From G963663365 sp963663365 (GTDB taxonomy: Bacteria; Hinthialibacterota; Hinthialibacteria; Hinthialibacterales; G963663365), in NCBI GenBank assembly GCA_963663365.2, contig CAXXIH010000007.1:1-22678 (forward strand): 22,678 nt of DNA, written 5' to 3'. The position numbers and the translations under genes were made by a program. Of this stretch, positions 16,237 through 22,678 are shown one piece after another; position 1 is the stretch's first letter, and each line of letters begins with the position of its first letter. Below the pieces are notes generated by a model. The model was given only the letters and a program-made list of their open reading frames with translations. It had not been told where the DNA came from and searched no databases.

Positions 16237-16945
16237 GCTGTCGGCCTCGCCCCGGGCCGGTTCTCACGATATCACCGTTACTTATGAGTCCGTTGCTGGA
16301 ATCATAGGTATACTCACTTAATGGCATCTCAGCTCCTTTGAATGCGGGGCGTTCTTGATCTGCATCGGAAGCGCTGAGATGAGCGCCTGTATAGAGTTCT
16401 TCAGGAATATCCGAGTCCCCGTCAGGGCCGTATGAAGTAACGATATACCAACTTTTTCCATCAGAATTGTATTGATACGCGAATGTTTCCCCATCGCCGC
16501 GTAGTCGGTCAGATGGCAACATCGGCATGTATGCAATTGGTGTCGTTAAACGAGTGATGCCCGGATAGCCGCCGGTTCCGGCCGCAAGACCGGCGTACCA
16601 GAAATCAGTGGGATTGGATTGCGGTGAATAAACATCGGTTTGAATTAGTACCGGATAACTGTTGTTGTCGATTTGAAACGATTCAAGCGAAGTGCTAAGC
16701 ATGCGGATCTCGGCATTGACTTGTGCAATTCGCCTATGCGTTCCGGCAAGTTGCATTCGAGATTCCATCTTGCTCAGCGCTTCTTTCATTTTGCTTTCTT
16801 GTACTTTTGAAATGGAAAAGTAAAGAAGGACGCCAACAGCAACCAAAGCCACAATGATGAATAAAACCAGTCCGACAATCACAACCGCAATGACGGCGTC
16901 CCCATGGCGTGAATCGCGATGCGTACTTTCGGTTTTGGCCTTCAT
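16220..16945 (-). CDS. GspG-like membrane-anchored protein without a canonical prepilin motif
   Basis: A 241-residue protein with a very strong ribosome binding site (AGGAGGGG, about 6 bases before ATG 16945). A polar 15-residue start (MKAKTESTHRDSRHG) precedes a long hydrophobic helix at about 17-43 and an amphipathic continuation to about 80, the plan of a type IV pilin-like protein. The segment STSLESFQIDNNSYP (84-98) matches the major pseudopilin GspG pattern, in which a helix ends in DNG-x-YP, and the later TPIAYMPMLPSD and YNSDGKSWYIVTSYGPDGDSD also resemble GspG and its calcium-loop region. However, the cleavage motif G-F-T-L-I-E is absent: after Gly15 comes DAVIAV, with no Glu5. It may stay an uncleaved anchored protein. 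It lies 39 bases downstream of the DUF4380 gene, probably in one operon. Function unknown. Confidence 0.8.
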   Translation of the reverse strand: MKAKTESTHRDSRHGDAVIAVVIVGLVLFIIVALVAVGVLLYFSISKVQESKMKEALSKMESRMQLAGTHRRIAQVNAEIRMLSTSLESFQIDNNSYPVLIQTDVYSPQSNPTDFWYAGLAAGTGGYPGITRLTTPIAYMPMLPSDRLRGDGETFAYQYNSDGKSWYIVTSYGPDGDSDIPEELYTGAHLSASDADQERPAFKGAEMPLSEYTYDSSNGLISNGDIVRTGPGRGRQLMRRR

Positions 16946-16984
16946 TGAATCCCCTCCTGGATTGAATTTTAGGCAATTATTGAA

Positions 16985-17962
16985 CTAGCGGATGAGTGGC
17001 AGAAGTTTGGCATCAATCTCGGATTCTTTTTCGCCAAAATCAGCCTTAAAGAGATACCAATCTTCAATATGTTCCACCTTGCCGCCTTCCATCGAGAGTT
17101 TGGTCAGCGGGCCGATGGATTCCATCTCAAGCATATCGGCATCCGTATAGGTTTCGGTATTGCAGCCGAAATCCGGATACTTTGCGCCATCGACAAAGGG
17201 ATATTTCTTTACAAACAGATCGCCGTTGAGCAAGTAGGCCATCCAGCCCTTACGGTTCATGACGCCTGCTTTTTGCTTGACTTTGGCGTTGGGGTCTTGG
17301 CGCAGCTGAATATATTTCTCGCCCCAAGTCCAACGTGGATCGCTCATATTGGTGTAGTGCCAGAGCACGATCGGACGTGCCGGAAGCAGATACTCGGGGT
17401 GCGGACGATAGTCTTCTTGAGGAATAATGGCGCGTCCACCCGGGGCCATCACACTCAAACACCATGGTGACAACTCAATATCCCATTGATTGGCATTGAT
17501 GAGACGGTGATTCAGCCGGATGTGATTGGCGTTTGCATCGAGCGTGATCTCGATTTCTTTTACGATGCGTGTGGTTTCTTCAATCTGCTGCATCAATTTG
17601 AGTGTTTTGCCGTTCCACTCGTATTTGACCGGCGAATTGTCGACAGCGTAAGTACGCGGACTGGCCTCAGGGGCGTGCCACAAGCGGTGGCCGCCATAGA
17701 TATTCCAACTTTGGCCGCCGGTCTTACCCATCTGATCGGCGTATTCTTTAAAGACGTTTTGTTCGCCAACAAATCCTAACCGAATTACGCGGGGACCGAC
17801 ATCTGTAGTTACGACCGCTTCAATTTTGCCGTTGGTTAGGCGAAGGCAGTTTTCCCAGCCGCCGTAAGCGATCTTTTCCATAGAAACATTTTGCGTTTGC
17901 CCGAGTGACGGTAAAAACAGGAGGCTGAATGCAAGTGAGATCAAGGCGATGCGCGCGGTCAT
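16985..17962 (-). CDS. Exported DUF4380 / galactose-mutarotase-like protein
   Basis: A 325-residue protein with AAGGGAG 7 bases before ATG 17962 and an N-terminal signal peptide (hydrophobic core at about 5-20, cleavage near GQTQ at 21-24). The following pattern GGWENCLRLTNGKIEAVVT, then TTDVGPRVIRLGFVG, then NIYGGHRLWHAPEA at about 87-100 is what I associate with the DUF4380 family, whose fold resembles aldose 1-epimerases. His92 and His96 in GGHRLWHAPE are candidate active-site residues, and RTYAVDNSPV follows. It probably acts outside the cytoplasm on a sugar. It is divergent from the GH51 arabinofuranosidase and is followed by the GspG-like gene. A role in anomer conversion of released arabinose fits the context but is not shown; it could instead be a sugar-binding protein. 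Confidence 0.82.
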   Translation of the reverse strand: MTARIALISLAFSLLFLPSLGQTQNVSMEKIAYGGWENCLRLTNGKIEAVVTTDVGPRVIRLGFVGEQNVFKEYADQMGKTGGQSWNIYGGHRLWHAPEASPRTYAVDNSPVKYEWNGKTLKLMQQIEETTRIVKEIEITLDANANHIRLNHRLINANQWDIELSPWCLSVMAPGGRAIIPQEDYRPHPEYLLPARPIVLWHYTNMSDPRWTWGEKYIQLRQDPNAKVKQKAGVMNRKGWMAYLLNGDLFVKKYPFVDGAKYPDFGCNTETYTDADMLEMESIGPLTKLSMEGGKVEHIEDWYLFKADFGEKESEIDAKLLPLIR

Positions 17963-18063
17963 TTGGTAACTCCCTTCGAATCGGTTTGATCTCTACTTTA
18001 ATCTCCCCCTTTCTCACCGGCAAGAGCCTAAAATGGCCATCGCATTGCAGGCGGTTTTATCAA

Positions 18064-18092
18064 TAGTCAGGCTATTTTTAGGCTGGTATGCT
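18064..18092 (+). promoter_or_regulatory. Candidate extended -10 promoter for the GH51 gene
   Basis: TAGTCA (18064-18069, 4/6 to the -35 consensus), a 17-base spacer and TATGCT (18087-18092, 4/6 to the -10) preceded by TGG (18084-18086), an extended -10. It lies about 35 bases before the start codon at 18127. AGGCT is repeated within the spacer. Confidence 0.48.
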
Positions 18093-18126
18093 TTACCTGT
18101 GAATGTGGAAGAGAGAGGTTTTAAAA

Positions 18127-20484
18127 ATGGACCATACGCGAAACTCATCAACATCCATATTTCTTTGCGTGGCGTTTGCCTTGTTTCTGTTTGCAGACGC
18201 ATCCTATGCCGCTGATGCAACCTCGAATCTATCGTTTGAAACCGTGGAAAACGATGCTCCTGAATCGTGGGTGTTTCACCATTGGAACGGTGAAGGTCAG
18301 GGAGCAATTGCCGATGTCGCCCACTCCGGACGCCATAGCGTTGTTCTTTCATCGGAAAAAGGCGGCGACCTCTCCTGGATGGGCGATTTCCCGGTAAGGC
18401 CATTCAGCAAATATCGTTTGTCGGGATGGATAAAGACAGAAGACATCCAAGCCGGAACCGGACTTGGTGCACTTTTTAATATGCATGGGATGGCGCGGTT
18501 GCATACCCCCGCTGTTACAGGGACACGCGACTGGACTCAGATTGAACTGACTTTCGAGACACTCGATCGCACAAAAGTCCAAGTCAACTGTCTGCTTGGC
18601 GGATGGGGGCTTAGCACCGGCAAAGCATGGTTTGATGATGTGAAATTGGAGTGGATATCGACTATGGAACTAAATCCTTCGCTCTCATTGGATGGCAAAA
18701 AGACCGGCGAGCCTGTATCGCCCTATATCTATGGACAGTTTATTGAGCATTTGGGCCGCTGTATTTATGGCGGCATTTGGGCCGAAATGTTGGAGGATCG
18801 GAAATTCTTCGATGCGGTGGACCAGGAAGACGGCGCTTGGCAGACATTGGGCTCTGCTCAGGTCAAGATGGTCGAAACCGGCTCCTATGTGGGCAGGTGG
18901 TCACCGTTAGTTACTTTGCCCGGAGGGGGTGTGGCCGGTGGAATCGTTCAGAAAAATCTGGCTGTACGAAAAGGAGATGAATACGTTGGCCGGATCGTGC
19001 TGGCCGGCTCTGAACATGCTGCGCCGGTTGACGTGAGTTTGGTTTGGGGAGAGGGTCCGGATACACGCGAAACGATCCGTATAGAATCCCTAAGCAGCGA
19101 CTTCAAAAAAAGCCCGTTGCGCTTTAAGGCTGAGGCCGATTCGGATGACGCGCGTCTTGAAATTGTCAGCCGGGGGCAGGGCGCCTTTATGATTGGCACT
19201 GTCTCACTTATGCCGGCGGACAATGTCGATGGAATGCGCCCCGATACATTGAAACTTCTAAAAGAACTTAATTCGCCCATCTACCGTTGGCCCGGAGGCA
19301 ACTTTGTCAGTGGATACGATTGGCGGGATGGAATCGGCGATCCCGATAAACGTCCTCCGCGCAAAAATCCGGCATGGCTAGGTATTGAGCATAATGATTT
19401 CGGACTGCATGAATTTATGCACTTTTGCGAAGAGGTTGGCACGGAACCGCTAATTGTTGTCAACAGTGGACTTGGATCCACGGAACTGGCTGTCGATGAA
19501 ATCGAATATGTGAATGGAACAACCGATTCGAAAATGGGACGTTGGCGGGCGGAGAACGGCCATAAAGCACCGTACAATGTCAAATGGTGGGGAATCGGTA
19601 ATGAGATGTATGGCGACTGGCAATTGGGGCATATCCCGCTTGAAGAATATGTGAAAAAGAACAACGAATTTGCGGACGCCATGCGCGCGGTCGATCCAAA
19701 GGTAAAACTTATTGCGGTTGGTGCTGTGGGTGATTGGTCAAAGGCTATGTTGGAGCATAGCTGTGGCCATATGGATTATCTGAGCGAACATTTCTATTGT
19801 GGTGAAGAAGAATCTCTGATTTCTCATATCTACAGCATCCCCAATAATATACAACGCATTGCCGATGCGCATCGGGAATATCGTCAATCTATTCCCGCTC
19901 TAAAAGGCAAAGATATTCGAATTGCATTGGATGAGTGGAACTATTGGTATGGGCCGCATCTCTATGGCGAACTAGGCGTACGTTATTATCTTAAGGATGC
20001 CTTGGGAGTTGCAGCCGGGTTGAATGCTTTTATCCGCAACAGCGAAATGTATATCATGGCCAATTACGCTCAGACTGTGAATGTGATCGGCTGTATAAAA
20101 ACAACCCAAACCGATGCTTGTTTTGCAACGACCGGGTTGGCCCTCAAACTTTATCGCGAGGAATTCGGCTCGAATCCACTGCCATTCGATTCTGATACCA
20201 AACCATTGGATGTTGCCGCAGCATTGAGCGATGATGGCAAAACGCTTACGGTGGGCATTGTTAATCCGACTCAAAATGATTTAGATATTCCTCTGGAGCT
20301 AAAAGATATCGACCTCGCTGGGAATGGAAAACTATGGATAATCGCGGGATCGGATCCTATGGCCTTTAATGAGCCTGGCAAAAAGCCCGGTGTTGTCATC
20401 GAAGAGCAGAAAGTCTCAGGGATTACAAACCAGCTCAAAGCCCCTGCGCTGGGGCTCGCCTTGTATGCACTGGAAATTCGCTAA
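18127..20484 (+). CDS. GH51 alpha-L-arabinofuranosidase with N-terminal carbohydrate-binding domain, exported
   Basis: A 785-residue exported enzyme that removes alpha-L-arabinofuranose from arabinan, arabinoxylan or related glycans by a retaining mechanism. ATG 18127 is preferred to ATG 18103 because AGAGAGG lies 8 bases upstream; a signal peptide follows with cleavage after SYA near residue 28. Residues about 32-178 form a CBM4/9-like beta-sandwich with NLSFETVEND at its start and GKAWFDDVKLEWI at its end. The GH51 part opens with SPYIYGQFIEHLG and continues with WPGGNFVSGYDW. The acid/base is Glu493 in GIGNEMYGDW and the nucleophile is Glu603 in LDEWNYWYG, both in normal context. The C-terminal beta domain runs to the end. 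Most studied GH51 enzymes are intracellular; this one carries a signal peptide and a binding domain, so it acts on polymer outside the cytoplasm. A GNAT gene follows 44 bases later. Confidence 0.96.
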   Translation: MDHTRNSSTSIFLCVAFALFLFADASYAADATSNLSFETVENDAPESWVFHHWNGEGQGAIADVAHSGRHSVVLSSEKGGDLSWMGDFPVRPFSKYRLSGWIKTEDIQAGTGLGALFNMHGMARLHTPAVTGTRDWTQIELTFETLDRTKVQVNCLLGGWGLSTGKAWFDDVKLEWISTMELNPSLSLDGKKTGEPVSPYIYGQFIEHLGRCIYGGIWAEMLEDRKFFDAVDQEDGAWQTLGSAQVKMVETGSYVGRWSPLVTLPGGGVAGGIVQKNLAVRKGDEYVGRIVLAGSEHAAPVDVSLVWGEGPDTRETIRIESLSSDFKKSPLRFKAEADSDDARLEIVSRGQGAFMIGTVSLMPADNVDGMRPDTLKLLKELNSPIYRWPGGNFVSGYDWRDGIGDPDKRPPRKNPAWLGIEHNDFGLHEFMHFCEEVGTEPLIVVNSGLGSTELAVDEIEYVNGTTDSKMGRWRAENGHKAPYNVKWWGIGNEMYGDWQLGHIPLEEYVKKNNEFADAMRAVDPKVKLIAVGAVGDWSKAMLEHSCGHMDYLSEHFYCGEEESLISHIYSIPNNIQRIADAHREYRQSIPALKGKDIRIALDEWNYWYGPHLYGELGVRYYLKDALGVAAGLNAFIRNSEMYIMANYAQTVNVIGCIKTTQTDACFATTGLALKLYREEFGSNPLPFDSDTKPLDVAAALSDDGKTLTVGIVNPTQNDLDIPLELKDIDLAGNGKLWIIAGSDPMAFNEPGKKPGVVIEEQKVSGITNQLKAPALGLALYALEIR

Positions 20485-20528
20485 TTCGTTCCACGTGTGG
20501 TTGTGAATAGAAGTGGTAGGGGACATTT

Positions 20529-21683
20529 ATGATATTTGACTATGAGGAAATTCTAGAAGGCGGCTTACGTTATACGGAAAATGTTCCAGATCGAAATGAA
20601 AAACTTCCGGGTTTTCTTCGTGCGATTTGGTCAACAAAAGAGATGCCGGCTGTTTTTTGCCGGTTATGGGCCGATGGTATTGAAGAGGAGGTCAGCTATC
20701 TCTATTTGGTGCAATACCGGAAACGTTTCGGCGCGGTGTCTTTGCCGGCAGAGGGATTCTGCTCTGTTGCCACGCCGCCTAAGCATCGCCAAAAAGGCTA
20801 TGTTTCAAAATTGATGCGAAAATCGATTGAGCGGGCCGCGCAACGCGTGAATGCGTTGTTTTTGTTGGGAATCGAAGGGCTTTATAGCAAGTATGGTTTT
20901 GTCTGTTGTTGGCCGCGGTGCCGTATCGAAGTGCAGACACGTCATGCCGAAGCCGCACCGATGTTTCAGCATGCCATATTTCGTCCATTGGAACCCAAGG
21001 ATGCGGATTGGATGAGCGCGCTCTACAATGCCTCCCATGCAATCCGTCCTTGCACGGTTTTGCGCGATGCCGAGACATGCCCCGGTCCTAGTGCTCCTGA
21101 AGATTGGCATCCCGGGCAGGCGGCGATAGCGCTTGAGCGGAACGGGACACCGGTGGGGTATGTGGTGTATGACCATGAGACTTTTGGTTCCACCCGCCCG
21201 GTGAATGTCGCCGAGTTAGTAGGGGCCGATGTCGAAGCAGTACAAGCGCTGATTCGGTTTATCGCCGATATGGCTATAGAAAAGCGCCGGGAGCGGATTT
21301 CGATTTGGGATATGCCTGATTCGTGCACTGGGCGTGTGCTTCGCAGGTTGGGATGTTATTGCGAAATGCGCTATTCCCCTGATGGCGAAGGCATGGGTCT
21401 GATCTGTAACCGCGAACCATTTGTACTTTCTTTACAAGATGAATTGAAACGCCGTGCAGGGATATCGAATGCCCAGGCATTGGCCGATCTGGCTGAAGGG
21501 AAAATTTGCCCGGATAACGGTTTGCTTCTGCAACTGATAACCGGGTATCAGTCGCTACAGGAAGCACAAGAGATGGGACTTGCTGTCCCTGAAGAATATC
21601 TGGAGACGATGAAACGTTGGTTCCCTGGGGGCGGAACGCCTGATCTTCCATATCCTTGTTTGTATCCCCTCGATCATTATTGA
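20529..21683 (+). CDS. GNAT-family N-acetyltransferase, possibly Eis-like
   Basis: A 384-residue cytoplasmic acetyltransferase of the GNAT superfamily. TAGGGG lies 6 bases before ATG 20529. The acetyl-CoA-binding motif is seen as SVATPPKHRQKGYVSKLM (79-96), with the R-x-x-G-x turn at 87-91, and the later GLYSKYGFV (117-125) is the usual beta-strand-5/helix region of GNAT folds. After about residue 140 comes a second region that may be a degenerate second GNAT domain, an arrangement seen in the Eis aminoglycoside acetyltransferase group, which is close to this length. The acceptor is unknown and could be an amine, an antibiotic or a protein. It follows GH51 by 44 bases without a terminator and may be read from the same promoter, though a functional link is not evident. 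The terminator at 21709 closes the unit. Confidence 0.87.
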   Translation: MIFDYEEILEGGLRYTENVPDRNEKLPGFLRAIWSTKEMPAVFCRLWADGIEEEVSYLYLVQYRKRFGAVSLPAEGFCSVATPPKHRQKGYVSKLMRKSIERAAQRVNALFLLGIEGLYSKYGFVCCWPRCRIEVQTRHAEAAPMFQHAIFRPLEPKDADWMSALYNASHAIRPCTVLRDAETCPGPSAPEDWHPGQAAIALERNGTPVGYVVYDHETFGSTRPVNVAELVGADVEAVQALIRFIADMAIEKRRERISIWDMPDSCTGRVLRRLGCYCEMRYSPDGEGMGLICNREPFVLSLQDELKRRAGISNAQALADLAEGKICPDNGLLLQLITGYQSLQEAQEMGLAVPEEYLETMKRWFPGGGTPDLPYPCLYPLDHY

Positions 21684-21708
21684 AATGCTGCATAGGATTT
21701 CCAGCAAA

Positions 21709-21744
21709 AACGGCGCATTCTTGAAGAATGCGCCGTTCATTTTA
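21709..21744. terminator. Strong bidirectional rho-independent terminator
   Basis: A perfect 13-bp stem (21709-21721 with 21725-21737) closes a TGA loop. The plus strand continues with CATTTTAT, and the minus strand ends in a run of five T (complement of 21706-21710). It sits between the convergent GNAT and HEAT-repeat genes and can stop transcription from both. Confidence 0.92.
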
Positions 21745-21766
21745 TCGGGACTAAAGATTTTCGAGA

Positions 21767-22678
21767 TTATTTCGAGAAAAATGGACCGTTGTCGAGTGCG
21801 GGACGACCATTTTTGTCAGTAACTCTCAAACTGACACCCCAACCTCCACCGAGATTCAATATCTTTACGAGGAATGTATTTTTGCCCTCTTTCAGCCTTG
21901 CATTCGCTTGATCTTCATCGGGAGACCAGGGCCGTCCTCGAGTAAAGGAATACACGAGTTCACCGTTCAGCCAGATATAGGCGTGATCGTTGCTTCCGAT
22001 TTTAAGAATCACGTCGCGCGCTTCTTTTTTGTTTTCAACTTCGGAATATAAATACGCTCCCTTGTTTCCGTAGTCATTCGTGATTTTGTTCAATTCGACA
22101 TAGCCTAGTGGATCTGCAATGCTTTGCTTTTCCCATGAATGGCTTTCGCCTTTAAAAACGACCGGTTTGGAGGTGTCGACAGGGCCATCGGTAGCAACGC
22201 ATTCCGTGTTTTGAAGCGCATCGCTATCGGGGATCGGAGCCGCGATATACCAATCTGCAATGTAACCGCTGCCTCGGGCCATATTGGCCACGCGGTCTTC
22301 CGCACCTAATGTAATCAATAAATCGGCAATTGATTTTAGTAATTCCGTGTCAGAAGCATGGCGTGAAGCACGGCTGCAAAGCCGGATCGCTTGGCGTGTC
22401 TTACCTGCCTTTTTAAGAGCAGTTGCAACCGGAATTGAAGCCCGGCATGCGGTCTGTTGGATATCGATGTTGTTTTTTTCGCCAAGAGATTTTATGATGA
22501 CTCTCATGGCTTGGGGTTCGGCCAGTTTGCCCAATGTTTCCAAGGCGGAAATGCGCAGGATTGGCTCACCCTCCTCGGCCCACTTTAAAGCCTGTGGAAC
22601 AATGCCGTTCTCACAGCGTTCGCCCAATGCCCACAGCAGCGCTGCCAAAGCCTTTGATGAATTTCCTTCTTTTTGAGC
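21767..22678 (-). CDS. C-terminal part of a HEAT-repeat protein with beta-sandwich domain (5' end outside window)
   Basis: The frame stays open to the right edge on the minus strand (codons AQKEGNSSKALAAL precede the TTG at 22648), so the N-terminus is missing and about 303 residues are seen. The first part contains HEAT-type helical pairs, such as ALKWAEEGEPILRISALETLGKL and AMRVIIKSL, and further helices up to about residue 125. Then GYIADWYIAAPIPD begins a C-terminal beta-sandwich of about 165 residues with KIGSNDHAYIWLNGELV and LKEGKNTFLVKILNLGGGWG. This WLNG...GKN pattern is common in large exported planctomycete-type proteins and looks like a carbohydrate-binding or glycosidase-accessory jelly roll. 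No enzyme motif is visible in the part present. It is probably extracytoplasmic, but the signal would be outside the window. Precise function unknown. Confidence 0.8.
   Translation of the reverse strand, partial: AQKEGNSSKALAALLWALGERCENGIVPQALKWAEEGEPILRISALETLGKLAEPQAMRVIIKSLGEKNNIDIQQTACRASIPVATALKKAGKTRQAIRLCSRASRHASDTELLKSIADLLITLGAEDRVANMARGSGYIADWYIAAPIPDSDALQNTECVATDGPVDTSKPVVFKGESHSWEKQSIADPLGYVELNKITNDYGNKGAYLYSEVENKKEARDVILKIGSNDHAYIWLNGELVYSFTRGRPWSPDEDQANARLKEGKNTFLVKILNLGGGWGVSLRVTDKNGRPALDNGPFFSK

Noticed and set aside
20490..20502. CCACGTGTGG inverted repeat between GH51 and GNAT as a terminator
   Set aside because: The stem is only four base pairs with a two-base loop and no T-run follows.
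1..22678. CRISPR array, insertion sequence, integrase, toxin-antitoxin or defence genes
   Set aside because: No regularly spaced repeats, transposase or recombinase motifs, or small paired genes were seen on either strand.

Overview
The window appears to come from a Gram-negative bacterium that specialises in plant or algal polysaccharides. The likely group is the Planctomycetota / Verrucomicrobiota-Lentisphaerota / Hydrogenedentota neighbourhood. This rests on three things: paired Gfo/Idh/MocA oxidoreductases with twin-arginine signals, many signal-peptide-bearing carbohydrate proteins without SusC/SusD, and HEAT-repeat and GspG-like protein types common there. The assignment is an inference from gene content, because no rRNA or other phylogenetic marker is present. 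Base composition is roughly balanced, ribosome binding sites are mostly clear AGGAGG-type, and no tRNA, rRNA, CRISPR array, insertion sequence or phage gene was seen.

Layout. (1) 2-493: 3' end of a beta-propeller protein cut by the window edge. (2) 529-5564: two paralogous Tat-exported Gfo/Idh/MocA proteins (529-1884 and 4212-5564, both minus) flank a plus-strand URO-D superfamily protein (2080-3042) and a minus-strand secreted protein (3153-4103). (3) 5781-11089: an SRAP-domain DNA-crosslink repair protein, then a two-gene RND efflux operon (adaptor 6561-7988, pump 7985-11089). (4) 11126-20484: a carbohydrate block with a sodium:solute symporter (minus), a GH127 beta-L-arabinofuranosidase and a five-bladed-propeller protein (plus), a GspG-like anchored protein and a DUF4380/mutarotase-like protein (minus), and a GH51 alpha-L-arabinofuranosidase with an N-terminal carbohydrate-binding domain (plus). 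(5) 20529-21683: a GNAT acetyltransferase just downstream of GH51, closed by a strong bidirectional terminator. (6) 21767-22678: 3' part of a HEAT-repeat protein with a C-terminal beta-sandwich, cut by the right edge.

How the genes may work together (inference). The GH127 and GH51 enzymes would release L-arabinose from beta- and alpha-arabinofuranosides outside the cytoplasm. The mutarotase-like protein could act on the released sugar, and the Na+ symporter could import it. This would be a compact, SusCD-free arabinofuranoside locus. The two exported oxidoreductases could modify sugars by a redox or NAD-assisted (GH109-like) mechanism. No arabinose catabolic genes and no local regulator gene are visible. 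The SRAP and RND genes look like unrelated housekeeping and stress functions.

Candidate promoters include two TTGACA-N17 promoters in front of the two oxidoreductase paralogs, and TGn-extended -10 elements upstream of SRAP, the RND operon and GH51. The clearest oddities are a URO-D protein without the usual zinc ligands, a GspG-like protein without a canonical prepilin cleavage motif, a tandem 9-bp repeat at the RND promoter, and overlapping convergent gene ends at 16220-16236. No obviously new defence or mobile system was found.
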